Part shown: piece after piece, positions 10,701 to 38,810 of the stretch | Layout of the letters: each line of letters starts with the position of its first letter | Numbering within the stretch: the first letter of the stretch is position 1 | Assembly: GCF_023498005.1 (NCBI RefSeq) | Contig: NZ_CP097289.1 | Coordinates: 124,001-188,000 of the forward strand | DNA length: 64,000 nt | Reading direction: 5' to 3' | Source: Streptomyces durmitorensis | GTDB lineage: Bacteria; Actinomycetota; Actinomycetes; Streptomycetales; Streptomycetaceae | Notes under the pieces: model-generated | What the model saw: only the letters and a program-made list of their open reading frames with translations | Databases searched by the model: none | Told to the model about the DNA's origin: nothing | Program-made: the position numbers and the translations under genes

Positions 10701-13700
10701 TTCGACGCCGAAGGCGACGGCACCGTCTTCTCCAACGGCGCCGGTGTGGTGGTGCTGCGCAGGCTCTCCGACGCCCTCGCCGCAGGCGACACCATCTACG
10801 CCGTCATCCGCGGCAGCGCCATCAACAACGACGGCGCCGACAAAGTCGCCTTCATGGCCCCCAGCACCACCGGCCAAGCACGCGTCATCACCGCCGCACA
10901 CCACAACGCCCACACCACCCCCGACACCATCACCCTCATCGAAGCCCACGGCACCGCCACCCCCCTCGGCGACCCCATCGAAATCCAAGCCCTCCAAGAA
11001 ACCTTCGCCCCCCACCCCCGCACCCAACCCTGCGCCATCGGCTCCGTAAAAACCAACATCGGCCACACCGACACCACCGCCGGAATCGCCGGACTCATCA
11101 AAACCACCCTCAGCCTCCACCACCGCGAACTCGTCCCCACCCTCCACTACCAAAACCCCAACCCCCACATGAACCTCAACCCCCACCTCTTCCACATCAA
11201 CACCCACCTCACCCCCTGGCCAACCACCACCACACCCCGCCGCGCAGGCGTCTCCGCCTTCGGCATCGGCGGCACCAACGCCCACCTCATCCTCGAAGAA
11301 GCACCCGAAGCCCCTCCGGCTCCCGAAGTGCACGACGAGCAGGAACAGTCGGCGGCGACCGAGGTTCCGGTCCCGTGGCTGCTCTCCGCGCGCAGCGACG
11401 CCGCGCTTCGCGGGCAGGCCGAGCGGCTGGCTTCGTACGTACGAGAGCGGCCCGGCCTCGCCCCTGGCGACGTGGGCCTGTCGTTGGCCACCACCCGCAC
11501 CGCCTTCGACCACCGGGCCGTGGTGATCGGAGCGCAGCCGCAGGAGCTGCTCGCCGGGCTCGACGCCCTGGCGAGCGGGACGCCCGATGCGCGGGTCATC
11601 ACCGGCCGGGCCGACCGGGCGGAGGAAGCGGTGTTCGTCTTCCCCGGCCAAGGCTCGCAGTGGATGGGCATGGGCCGTGAACTGCTCGACTCCGCACCGG
11701 CGTTCGCACGCCGGATGGAGGAGTGCGAGCAGGCTTTCGCCCCGTACGTCGACTGGTCCGTGCGGGACGTGGTGCGCGGGACCGCGGCGGAGCTGTGGGA
11801 GCGGGTGGACGTGGTGCAGCCCGCGTGCTTCGCGATGATGGTGTCGCTCGCCGCTCTCTGGCAGGCCTACGGGGTCCGGCCATCGGCGGTGGTCGGGCAC
11901 AGCCAGGGCGAGATCGCCGCGGCGGTCGTCGCGGGCGCACTCACCCTCGAAGAGGGGGCCCGCGTCGTCTGTCTGCGGAGCCGGGCGCTGCGGGCCGTGG
12001 CGGGCGAGGGCGGCATGGTCTCCGTGGCCCTGCCGGAGGCCGAGGTGCGCGATCTGGTCGCCGCGCACGGCGACCTGTCCGTCGCGGCCGTCAACGGTCC
12101 TTCGTCCACCGTCGTCTCCGGCACCCCCTCCGCGCTGGCGGGTCTGCTGGGGCGGTGCAGGGTCGATGGTGTGCGCGTCCGTGAGATAGCGGTCGACTAC
12201 GCCTCGCACTCCCCGCAGATGGAACGTCTGCGGGAGGAGATCGTGGACGTCCTCGACGGCATCGTGCCGCGTCCGGCCGCGATCCCCATGTACTCGTGCG
12301 TGAGCGGGGAGTCGATCGACACGGGGCTTCTCGACGCGGGCTACTGGTACACGAACCTCCGGCAGACCGTGCTGTTCGACCGGGCGCTGCGGGCCGCGGC
12401 CGCCGACGGTGCGCAGCTGTTCGTGGAGGTGTCCGCTCACCCGGTGCTGGCCGTCGGAGTGCAGGAGACGCTCGAGGCGGAGGGCGTGGCGGGCCGGTTC
12501 GTGGGCACGCTGCGCCGCGATGAGGGCAGCCTCGGGCGGTTCCTCAGGTCCTTGGGAGAGACGTATGCCGCCGGGGCTCCCGTGGAGTGGTCCGGTGCCT
12601 TCCCCTCGGGTGCCGTCCGGGTGCCGCTTCCGACGTACGCCTTCCAGCGTGAACAGCTCCCGCACGGCCGCGCGAGCACCGCAGGTGCCGGGAGTCCGGC
12701 GGACGTCACCGCCGCGGGACTGCGGCCCGCGGACCATCCGCTCCTGGGCGCTTCGACGGATCTGCCGGGTTCCGGGGGCCATGTGTCCACGGCACGGCTG
12801 TCCTTGGAGAGCCACCCCTGGCTGGCCGACCACGCCGTGGTGGGCACCGCCCTGCTGCCGGGCACGGCCTTCGTCGAGCTCGCGCTCAGGGCCGGCCGCG
12901 AGGCCGGGTGCGCCGTCGTCGATGAACTGACCCTGCATGCTCCGCTGGCCCTTCCCGAACGAGGCGGTGTCCAGGCGCAGGTGCTCGTGGGCGGACCCGA
13001 CGACGGGGGCGGGCGCGAGGTGACGGTCTACTCCCGCCCGGAATCGTCGCCCGACGGTGTGTGGACCCGGCATGCCTCGGGTGTCCTCGCCCCCGAAGGG
13101 ACGGCGGTGGACGCGGAGTGGCCGGACGTATGGCCACCGCGTGACGCGCAGGCCGTCGACCTCACCGGTTTCTACGAGCGGGTGGCCGACAGCGGCTACC
13201 ACTACGGGCCCGAGTTCCAAGGGCTGCGCGCCCTGTGGCGGCGTGGCGACGAAGCCTTCGCCGAGGTCGCTCTGGACGGGGAGCAGCGGGCCGCGGCGGA
13301 AGGGTACGGGCTGCATCCCGCACTGTTGGACGCCGCGCTGCACGCCGCGGAGGCGGGTGTGCGCGACGCACGGGACGCCGAGGTCCGGCTGCCGTTCTCG
13401 TGGCAGGGCGTCACGCTGCACGCGGTGGGGGCCACGGATCTGCGGGTGCACGTCCGTCCCTCGACCGACGGAGACGGTGTGGCGATACGGCTCTACGACC
13501 CCAGCGGGGCCGCCGTGGCGTCGGTGGACACGCTCGTCTCACGGCCGCTGCCGCCGGGCAGTGTTCCCCGAGCGGACGGCACACGGAACGAGGGCCTTTA
13601 CCGGCTGGAGTGGACCGAGCGGCCCGCCGACCGTGCGGGATCGATGTCGGATGCGGCCGAAGTTCCCGATGGGAGGGCCGTGTTCGTCGGCCCTCAGGAG

Positions 13701-16549
13701 CTCCGTCCGCCGTCGCTGGACGGGATCGCCGCGAACTATCCGGATCTGGAAGCCCTGACATCGGCGGTCGCGGACGGTGCGTCCGTGCCGGACGCGGTGT
13801 TTTCCGCGTGTGCGGCGGACCCCGCCGCGGCCGTGCCCGACGCCGTGCGGGAGGCCACCGGACAGGCCCTGGGCATCCTCCAGGAGTGGCTCGCCACACC
13901 GTGGTGCGAGGACTCCCGCCTGGTCCTTGTCACCCGCAGGGCCGTCGATGTCGGTCCCGGTGCCTCGGACGTCGATCTGCCCGGGGCCACGGTGTGGGGC
14001 CTGGTGCGTACGGCACTGTCGGAGCACCCCGGCCGTTTCGCGCTCGTCGATCTCGACGGCAGCCGGACCTCGACGGACGCCCTGCTTTCCGCGACGCAGA
14101 ATGACGAGCAACTGGCCCTGCGCGGCGGCACGTTGTACGTACCGACGCTGCGGGAGGTATCGGCCGCGGAGGATCTCGCGCTGCCGGCGGACTGCTCCGC
14201 GTGGCGGCTGGGAACGTCCGGGAACACGTTCGACGAGCTGGTTCTTGAACCGTGCCCGGAGGCCTTGGCGCCGCTGGCGGAGGGGCAGGTCAGGGTATCG
14301 GTGCGGGCGGCCGGGATGAACTTCCGCGATGTGCTGCTGTCCCTCGGGATGGTTCCCGACCAGGAGGTCCTGGGCAGCGAGGGGGCGGGGGTCGTCACGG
14401 AGGTCGGCCCGGGGGTCCACGGTCTCGCGCCGGGAGACCGGGTGATGGGCGTGTTCAAGGGCTCGTTCGGGCCCGTGGCCGTCACCGACCACCGGATGGT
14501 GGTGCGCTTCCCCGACGACTGGACGTTCGCCCGCGCCGCCACGGTGCCCATCGTCCATCTCACCGCCTACTACGCCCTGGTGGACCTCGCGCGACTCCAG
14601 CCGGGCGAGACGCTGCTCGTGCACGCCGCGGCCGGCGGTGTGGGCATGGCCGCCGTGCAGCTGGGGCGTCATCTGGGCGCGAAGGTCCTGGGCACGGCGA
14701 GCGAGGGCAAGTGGGATGCGCTGCGCGAGTTCGGTCTGGACGCGGAGCACCTGGCGTCGTCACGGACACCGGCATTCGAGGAGGAGTTCCGGCTGCGTAC
14801 GCAGGGCCGTGGCGTCGATGTGGTCCTGAACTCCCTGACCGGGGCGTACGTGGACGCGTCACTGCGGCTCCTCGCGGACGGCGGCCGGTTCGTCGAGATG
14901 GGCAAGACGGACATCCGGGATGCCGCAGCGGTACAAGAGGAGCGTCCCGGGGTTTCGTACCGGGCGTTCGACATGCCCGAAGCCGGCCCCGAGCGCATGC
15001 AGGAGATGCTCAAGGAGATCGTCGAGCTGTTCGAGAGGGGCGTGCTGCGGCCTCATCCGGTGCGGGTGTGGGACGTCCGCAGGGCGGCCGATGCCTTCCG
15101 GTTCGTCAGCCAGGCCAAGCATGTCGGCAAGGTAGTGCTGACGGTGCCCCCGGCGGCGGATCCGGAAGGCACCGTACTGATCACGGGCGGGACAGGCACT
15201 CTGGGCGGGCTGGTGGCGCGTCATCTGGTGGAGAAGCACGGCGTACGCCATCTGCTCCTCACCAGCCGCCAAGGAGACACCGCACCCGGAGCACCCCAAC
15301 TCCACACCGAACTCACCCAACTCGGCGCCCACACCGTCACCATCACCCCCTGCGACATCACCAACCCCCACGCACTCCAAAACCTCCTCGACACCATCCC
15401 CACCAACCACCCCCTCACCACCGTCATCCACACCGCCGCCACCCTCGACGACACCCCCCTCCACACCCTCACCCCCCAACGCCTCAACACCGTCCTGCAA
15501 CCCAAAGCCGACGGCGCCTGGAACCTCCACCACCTCACCCGCCACCACCACCTCCACCACTTCATCCTCTTCTCCTCCATGTCCGGCACCCTCGGAGCAC
15601 CCGGACAAGCCAACTACGCCGCCGCCAACACCTTCCTCGACGCCCTCGCCCACCACCGCCACACCCACGCACAACCCGCCCACTCCCTCGCCTGGAGCCT
15701 CTGGGCCAGACAAAGCACCCTCACCGCCCAACTCACCCACACCGACCACCACCGCATGGCGTCGGCAGGTCTGACTCCGCTCTCCTCGGAGGAGGGGCTC
15801 GCGCTGCTGGACGCCGCGACGAGCTCTTCGGAGCCCTTCTTGCTCCCGGCCCGTTGGGACGTATCGCTGCTGCGGCGACACGCGGACCGACTGCCCGCCG
15901 TGCTGCGCGGTGTGACGGGGGCGGGCGGGATGCGTCGTGCCGCGGTGCCGGACGGTCCGCGGCCCGTGGCCGGGGCTGAGCCGGATCTGCCGGGCCGCCT
16001 CGCTGCGGCGGCGACGGATCCCGAGCGGGACAGGATCGTCCTGGACGTGGTGCGGTCGCACGTGGCTGCCGTGCTCGGCCTTGGATCGCCCGGGGAAGTG
16101 CAGGCGGCCACGGCGTTCAAGGACTTCGGGTTCGACTCACTGCTCGCCGTGGAGCTGCGCAACCGGCTGAACACGGCGACCGGTCTGCGGCTGCCGTCGA
16201 CGCTGGTCTTCGATCATCCGACGCCGCAGGCGGCCGCACGCTGCATCCGCGGGGAGCTGCTGCCGCCTCAGCCGGACTCCGCGGAGGGTGACGGCGCAAC
16301 GCTCCTCGGCCGACTGGACCACCTCGAGTCACTGTTCGCGTCGCTCACCGCCGACGCGGGGGCCGTGACCGACGCGGAGGAGCGTACGGCGGTCGCGCAA
16401 CGGCTCGGTGCTCTGCTGACGGCATGGCAGGAGACCGCCGCGGAGGGTGCCGTCCGCGCCCCGGAGGCGGAGCTGGCGGAGCACGACCTCGACGCGGCCA
16501 CGGCCGACGAACTCTTCGACTTCATTGACAACGACCTGAGGATGAGCCG

Positions 16550-16553
<4 letters not shown>
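7356..16553 (+). CDS. Hybrid NRPS-PKS, C(rest)-A-PCP-KS-AT-DH-ER-KR-ACP
   Basis: The frame is open from a GTG at 7356, but recognisable protein starts near 7497 with the second half of the condensation domain ('[19 protein letters not shown]'). This is the continuation of the preceding gene after a frameshift; no credible start site is visible. A domain (A3 '[11 protein letters not shown]' near residue 450; pocket read by eye D-I-V-S-L-G-M-V-W), PCP Ser840, hybrid-type KS with Cys1062 in 'TACSTG', AT with Ser1516 and YASH (methylmalonyl-like), DH with intact H-x3-G-x4-P (His1826), ER (~2281-2592), KR with GGTGTLG, Tyr2754 and an LDD motif (B type), ACP Ser2928. The last ~80 residues form a C-terminal docking domain for the next protein. 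The stop overlaps the next ATG by 4 bases. The module would add an amino acid, then a fully reduced, probably 2-methylated C2 unit. Confidence 0.88.
7438..7492 (+). repeat. Perfect 26-bp-arm inverted repeat at the frameshift
   Basis: The left arm at 7438-7463 is the exact reverse complement of 7467-7492, with a 3-nt loop (GCC). The arms are nearly all G+C. The loss of frame in the condensation domain falls within it: from the codons for 'ELP' (7441-7449) to the resumption at 'FTVP' (7497) there are 47 bases, one short of a whole number of codons. Such a hairpin is a classic place for a base-calling or assembly error. It could also be a real slippage-prone site. Confidence 0.9.
10746..11307 (+). 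repeat. 562-bp KS-internal repeat, copy 1
   Basis: Appears identical to 31313-31874 by reading. It covers the C-terminal half of the two hybrid-type KS domains (from '[11 protein letters not shown]' to 'LILEEAP'). Codon use differs from the flanks: third positions are almost all C, with long nearly G-free runs around 11110-11240. The neighbouring parts of the same KS domains are clearly more divergent. Confidence 0.9.
15214..15760 (+). repeat. 547-bp KR repeat, copy 1
   Basis: Appears identical to 20937-21483 by reading. It spans most of the catalytic KR domain, from the NADPH-binding region through the catalytic Tyr to 'TDHHRMA'. It has the same C-ending codon pattern as the KS repeats, and ends sharply at both sides where the two modules diverge. 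Confidence 0.9.
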
Positions 16554-34588
<18,035 letters not shown>

Positions 34589-34604
34589 GCCCTCGGGGCC
34601 GACT

Positions 34605-34643
34605 CCGGAGCCCGGTCCTCGCATGCCGAGGACCGGGCTCCGG
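34605..34643 (+). terminator. Strong hairpin terminator after the left assembly line
   Basis: A perfect 17-bp stem (34605-34621 with 34627-34643) and a 5-nt loop, 16 bases after the stop codon of the 6012-aa gene. There is no U-tract, as is common for Streptomyces terminators. Confidence 0.8.
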
Positions 34644-34787
34644 CACGTCGGCACCCGGCGTTCGCCCAGCGGGCGCGAGGTGCTTGGCTTCCAGCCGGCG
34701 GGCTCGCTCCATGACCGGCAAGACGTCTCCTGAGGCAACCGGATAGATTGCGCGCGTCGACAGTCCGACTACTTGAAGAGGCGAAGC

Positions 34788-36008
34788 GTGACCGAGACCA
34801 GCGAGGCCCGATCCGCGGACGGTTCGGCGCATGCGACCCAGCAGAGCCGACTGCGCCGCCTGATGCGCCTCATCCCTTTGGTCGCTCCCCTCCTGCTGTG
34901 GACCGTGCCTTGCTGGGTGCTGCTGCACGCAGGACAGCACTGGCCGCTCCCCGTGGCGCTTGGCGGCACCGCCCTGTTCGTCCTCGGTCTGATCGGCATG
35001 CCGCTCGCGATGATGCGCGGCCACGGCAGGCGCCAGCAGGACCGGGCGGCGATCGTCGGGGACACCCTCCTCGGGGTCAGCTGGGTGCTGTTCACCTGGT
35101 CCGTCCTGCTCGGCGTCCTGCTGCGCCTCGCCCTGACCCTGGCCGGCGCAGGCGACGGGCAGTACCGGGCCCGGATCGTCACCTGGGCGGTCCTCGGCAC
35201 AGCCGCCGTCCTGCTCGCCTGGGGGTACGCCGAGGCCCGCCGGGTGCCACGGGTGCGCCAGCTCGACGTACAACTCCCGCGTCTGGGCACCGGATTGGAC
35301 GGCATCCGCGTCGCGCTCATCACCGACACCCACTACGGCCCGCTCGACCGCGCCCGCTGGTCGGAGCGGGTCTGCGCGACGGTCAACACCCTGGAGGCCG
35401 ATCTGGTCTGCCACACCGGCGACATCGCCGACGGCACGGCCGAACGCCGCCGCGCCCAGGCCGCGCCGCTCGGCACCGTGCGCGCCACCCGGGCCCGGGT
35501 CTACGTCACCGGAAACCACGAGTACTACAGCGAGGCCCAGGGCTGGGTCGACCTGATGGACGAGTTGGGCTGGGAGCCGCTGCGCAACCGTCATCTGCTG
35601 CTCGAACGCGGCGGCGACACCCTCGTGGTCGCCGGCGTGGATGACGTCACCGCCGAGTCCTCGGGCCTGGCCGGCCACCGCGCCCACCTCGCCGGAGCCC
35701 TGAACGGCGCCGACCCCGACCTGCCGGTCCTGCTCCTGGCCCACCAGCCCAAGTTCGTCGACCGGGCCGCGGCAGAGGGCATCGACCTCCAGCTCTCCGG
35801 CCACACCCACGGCGGCCAGATCTGGCCCTTCCACCACCTCGTCCGCATCGACCAGCCCGCCCTGGCCGGCCTCAGCCGCCACGGCACCCGGACCCTCCTC
35901 TACACCAGCCGCGGCACCGGCTTCTGGGGCCCGCCGTTCCGCATCTTCGCCCCCAGCGAGATCACCTTGCTCGTACTCCGCTCCCCGCAGCGGCCCCTCA
36001 CGCCCTGA
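34788..36008 (+). CDS. Membrane-anchored metallophosphoesterase
   Basis: A 406-aa protein. The N-terminal ~160 residues contain about four hydrophobic segments (for example 'LVAPLLLWTVPCWVLLHAG' and 'LFVLGLIGMPLAMM'), then a catalytic domain with the metal-binding blocks in order: 'LITDTHYGPL' (D-x-H), 'CHTGDIAD' (GD), 'VTGNHEYY' (GNHE), 'LLLAHQPK' and 'SGHTHGGQIWP' (GH-x-H). This layout is that of the YkuE/YaeI-like phosphoesterases, which hydrolyse phosphodiester or pyrophosphate bonds at the membrane; the substrate is unknown. The GTG at 34788 is chosen because GAAGAGG lies 5 bases upstream; a TTG at 34773 overlaps that site. It is convergent with the chitinase. It looks like a housekeeping gene rather than part of the pathway. 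Confidence 0.9.
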   Translation: MTETSEARSADGSAHATQQSRLRRLMRLIPLVAPLLLWTVPCWVLLHAGQHWPLPVALGGTALFVLGLIGMPLAMMRGHGRRQQDRAAIVGDTLLGVSWVLFTWSVLLGVLLRLALTLAGAGDGQYRARIVTWAVLGTAAVLLAWGYAEARRVPRVRQLDVQLPRLGTGLDGIRVALITDTHYGPLDRARWSERVCATVNTLEADLVCHTGDIADGTAERRRAQAAPLGTVRATRARVYVTGNHEYYSEAQGWVDLMDELGWEPLRNRHLLLERGGDTLVVAGVDDVTAESSGLAGHRAHLAGALNGADPDLPVLLLAHQPKFVDRAAAEGIDLQLSGHTHGGQIWPFHHLVRIDQPALAGLSRHGTRTLLYTSRGTGFWGPPFRIFAPSEITLLVLRSPQRPLTP

Positions 36009-36035
36009 CATGCTGCGGCCTTGCCGATGAGTACC

Positions 36036-36082
36036 CTGGGCGGGACGGGACCGACCGTGGTTCGGTCTGCCCGCCCCGCCAG
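36036..36082. terminator. Bidirectional hairpin between convergent genes
   Basis: CTGGGCGGGACGGGACCGA (36036-36054) pairs imperfectly with 36062-36082, in the 95-bp gap between the phosphoesterase stop and the chitinase stop. The placement fits a shared terminator. Confidence 0.45.
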
Positions 36083-36103
36083 GTCGTACATTCGCGAAGG
36101 ACG

Positions 36104-37855
36104 CTACGGAAGGCCGTGCACCTTCGGGCCGACGGAGTTCGACCACGTACTGCCCGCCGTCGCGTCCCAGTTCGTGGACCACGTCATGGCGCCCCGCAGC
36201 CCCGGGTACGTCTTCGACGGCTTGAAGGAACCGCAACCGGTGCCCCGGGTCAGGCAGTCCAGGGCGTTGTTCACGACCGACGGGGCCACGTAGCCGCTGC
36301 CGGCAGCGCGCGTGGATGCCGGGACGCCGAGCCCGACCTGCGACGGGTCGAGGCCGCCCTCCAGCTGGATGCAGGCGAGCGCGGTCAGGAAGTCCACGCT
36401 GCCCTGGCTGTAGACCTTGCCGTCACAGCCGAGCATCGAACCGCTGTTGTAGTACTGCATGTTGACGACCGTGAGGATGTCCTTCACGTTCAGCGCCGTC
36501 TGGAAGTACCCGCCGGACGTGGACTGCATGTCGATGGTCTGCGGCGCCATCGTGAGCACCATCTTCGAGCCCGCCTTCGCGGAGAGCTGGCGCAGCGCCT
36601 TGGTCATGTAGGTGGGGTTGAGTCCGTTCTCCAGGTCGATGTCGACGCCGTCGAACCCGTACTCCTGCATCAGCGCGTAGGCGCTGTTCGCAAAAGCGGT
36701 CGCGGAGGCGTCGCTGTTGACCGAGATGGTGCCCTTCTCTCCACCGACCGAGAGGATCACGGACTTGCCCGCCGCGCGCTTCGCGGCGATGTCCGCCTTG
36801 AAGTCCGCCGTGGAGGAGTAGCCGACGGCGGGGTCCAGGTTGAAGGTGATCTGGCCCGGCGTGGTGGTGGCGTCGGCGAAGGAGACGGCGATGATGTCGT
36901 ACTGCGACGACACGTCCCGCAGCTTCTGCACGGTCGCGCCGTTGTCGAAGTTCTGCCAGTAGCCGGTCAGCGCGTGCTTGGGCACGGTGCCGCCGCCTCC
37001 GCCGCCGCCCTTGGCGGTCCGAGCGGACACCGCCGTCGACTTCGCGGACTCACCCGCCCCGTTCGAGGCGCTCACCTGGAAGCTGTAGGCGGTGTCCGGC
37101 GTGAGACCGGTGACGGTCGTGGAGGCGCCGCCGACGGAGGCCACCTTGGTGCCGTCGCGGTAGACGGTGTATCCGGTGGCCGTGGACACCGGGGTCCAGG
37201 ACAGGTCCACGGACGTGGACGTCGCCGTACCCGCCGCGAGCCCGGCCGGCACGGACGGTATCTCCACCGGGTCGGTGCCGCCGCCCCCGTCGGGCCCAAG
37301 GACGCTCACGTCGTCCACGTAGTACGCGCTCTGCCCGTACCAGCCGTGCGTGTACACGGTGACCGATGTGGTGTTCGCGCCGGTCGTGAAGCTGGTGGAG
37401 AGCTGCTGCCAGGACGAGTTGCCCGGCGTCCAGGTCGACACGTCGGTGGTGCCGGTGCCACGGGCACCGAGGTAGGCGTAACTACCCTGCACCCAACTGC
37501 TCAGCTTGTACGTTGAGTTGGGCTTGACCGAGACGATCTGGGAACACTCGGCGGTGCCCTGGCCCGACGGGGTGGCTCTGAGCGCCTTCGTGCCGCCGTG
37601 CACGGGGGAGGTCACGGCGGCACCGCTGTTCGCGGCGCAGGTCCAGTTGCTCAGGTCCGCCTCGAACCCGGCGTTCTTGGCAACGTTGACGTCCGCTGCG
37701 TTGGTGTCGGCCGCCTTGGTATACGCCGCTTTGACGTCCGCCGACTGCGCGGGCGCGGCGAGTGCGGTGACGGTGAGTGCGGCGGCCGCACCGACGGCGA
37801 TCGCTGCGCCGAATCTCCGGCGAACGCCGGGTCTGCCCTGCCGTACACGGTCCAC
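36104..37855 (-). CDS. Secreted GH18 chitinase with CBM and FnIII domains
   Basis: A 583-aa exported enzyme. The signal peptide at 1-40 has a twin-Arg-like 'VRRRF' region, a long hydrophobic run 'AAIAVGAAAALTVTALA' and an AxA-type cleavage site near 'APAQSA'. A carbohydrate-binding module follows ('NAGFEADLSNWTC', ~60-190), then a fibronectin type III domain (~195-285), a poly-Gly linker, and a GH18 barrel (~300-583) with the catalytic 'DGVDIDLE' (DxxDxDxE) box and 'MQYYN'. It hydrolyses chitin outside the cell. The GTG at 37855 has GGAGG about 7 bases upstream; the ORF runs on to 38008 but the extra 51 residues mask the signal peptide. A DasR-like operator precedes it. No link with the PKS is evident. 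Confidence 0.94.
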   Translation of the reverse strand: MDRVRQGRPGVRRRFGAAIAVGAAAALTVTALAAPAQSADVKAAYTKAADTNAADVNVAKNAGFEADLSNWTCAANSGAAVTSPVHGGTKALRATPSGQGTAECSQIVSVKPNSTYKLSSWVQGSYAYLGARGTGTTDVSTWTPGNSSWQQLSTSFTTGANTTSVTVYTHGWYGQSAYYVDDVSVLGPDGGGGTDPVEIPSVPAGLAAGTATSTSVDLSWTPVSTATGYTVYRDGTKVASVGGASTTVTGLTPDTAYSFQVSASNGAGESAKSTAVSARTAKGGGGGGGTVPKHALTGYWQNFDNGATVQKLRDVSSQYDIIAVSFADATTTPGQITFNLDPAVGYSSTADFKADIAAKRAAGKSVILSVGGEKGTISVNSDASATAFANSAYALMQEYGFDGVDIDLENGLNPTYMTKALRQLSAKAGSKMVLTMAPQTIDMQSTSGGYFQTALNVKDILTVVNMQYYNSGSMLGCDGKVYSQGSVDFLTALACIQLEGGLDPSQVGLGVPASTRAAGSGYVAPSVVNNALDCLTRGTGCGSFKPSKTYPGLRGAMTWSTNWDATAGSTWSNSVGPKVHGLP

Positions 37856-37922
37856 GGAATGCCTCCAGGGAGAGGTGAAGGACGGAAGTGAACGACGGTG
37901 GCCACCGCTGCTGTGCGCATAG

Positions 37923-37936
37923 TTGGTCCAGACCAA
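37923..37936 (-). promoter_or_regulatory. DasR-type operator (dre)
   Basis: TTGGTCCAGACCAA: 6-bp inverted arms around CA, matching the Streptomyces dre core TGGTCTAGACCA found before chitin-use genes. It lies about 70 bp before the chitinase start, just downstream of a TTGACA box, so DasR should repress until N-acetylglucosamine metabolites accumulate. Confidence 0.75.
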
Positions 37937-37942
37937 TGGAGT

Positions 37943-37948
37943 TGTCAA
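37943..37948 (-). promoter_or_regulatory. -35 box of the chitinase promoter
   Basis: TTGACA on the minus strand; the DasR-like operator fills the spacer. The -10 is weak: AACTAT, around 37919-37924, is the best candidate. Confidence 0.5.
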
Positions 37949-38072
37949 GGCTTCGGACGCAGCGACCGGACCGCGAAGCGGCAGGGCGGCCTCCGTCACA
38001 TGGCACACGTCTTACCAACTCATGTTGCCACTAGGTAAGTTGAAGCGGTCTTCACCTCTGCATCGGGGGGAG

Positions 38073-38113
38073 GGGGCCGGGTCCGACGCCAATTGGCGGG
38101 CGGGCCCGGCCCC
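38073..38113 (+). promoter_or_regulatory. Nested hairpin ahead of a strong ribosome site
   Basis: GGGGCCGGG (38073-38081) pairs with CCCGGCCCC (38105-38113). Inside lies the perfect 12-bp palindrome CGCCAATTGGCG (38087-38098). It ends 9 bases before a GGAGGAGGAG ribosome site. It could be a leader structure, an operator or the terminator of a minor transcript. Confidence 0.5.
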
Positions 38114-38134
38114 ACCTACACCGGAGGAGGAGAT

Positions 38135-38260
38135 ATGGCCGACCAGTCGTCGACCAAGCGGTCAAAGTTCGCACGTGAGGTGGCTTCGCGTGTGGCAGTC
38201 GCACTGAGCGTTCGCGCTCTGTGGGCCGTCATCGTGGAACTGTTCCGCGGAGATCTTTGA
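38135..38260 (+). CDS. Small 41-aa basic/amphipathic peptide
   Basis: The ATG at 38135 is preceded by a very strong GGAGGAGG (38123-38130). The peptide starts 'MADQSSTKRSKFAREVASR', is basic at the N-terminus, and then forms a single predicted helix with hydrophobic residues ('VAVALSV', 'LWAVIVELF') before ending '...FRGDL'. It has no Cys, no signal peptide and no family I recognise. A hairpin precedes it and another (38272-38306) follows the stop, so it looks like its own transcription unit. It may be a small membrane-associated or regulatory peptide; the role is unknown. The strong ribosome site and good codon use are the only evidence that it is expressed. Confidence 0.6.
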   Translation: MADQSSTKRSKFAREVASRVAVALSVRALWAVIVELFRGDL

Positions 38261-38271
38261 CCATCGCAATG

Positions 38272-38306
38272 CCGCGGCGGGCGAGGCCCCCTACCGTCCG
38301 CCGCGG
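38272..38306 (+). terminator. Hairpin after the 41-aa gene
   Basis: CCGCGGCGG (38272-38280) pairs with CCGCCGCGG (38298-38306) across a 17-nt loop, 11 bases after the TGA. Confidence 0.5.
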
Positions 38307-38810
38307 GTCACCTCAATCCCGACTTCCGCACGCGCCCAACTGGTGCCGACCGTGCGGGGCATGGCCATCGATCCCAGCGGCCGATATCCCTCGCTGACGC
38401 CAGGTTCAGAGTGCCACGCGTACGGGGAAAGCATCAGCTCATGCGTAGGCGGGGTCTCAGAATTTCGTCCGACACAGCCCACAACCCAGACTGTCGCTTT
38501 CTCGCGACCAGACACCAGCCAGACGTACGACTCAAGCCGAACGTCACATGCAGTGGCTCATAGATATCGCGTCGCACGGGTTGACCACACGCCCGCGTTC
38601 CACTAATTCTTTCTGGAGTCGCACGGAAACTCACCACGAATCAATGCGCCCGGTATTGCTCTTTCCGGCCCCGGCGAGTCTTTCCCCGTTGTCCTGCCAA
38701 CAGGACAGTACGGCGGTTTCGTCGACTATTCGCCCCATCAGCATTCGCGCCTCGCGGCCTCGACGCCGCAGCGTCACTGTTCACTTCGTACCCCGAAAGG
38801 TGAGTGCCGC
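38307..38810 (+). promoter_or_regulatory. 504-bp spacer upstream of the KtzT-like gene
   Basis: No convincing gene; base composition is noticeably less GC-rich than the neighbours, as in promoter regions. A 7-bp-arm palindrome (TGTCCTG-CCAA-CAGGACA, 38690-38707) lies 103 bp before the next start and is a possible operator. No clear sigma-factor boxes were identified. Confidence 0.4.

Noticed and set aside
36104..38008. 634-aa chitinase starting at 38008
   Set aside because: It would bury the signal peptide and cross the operator and promoter; the GTG at 37855 has a good ribosome site.
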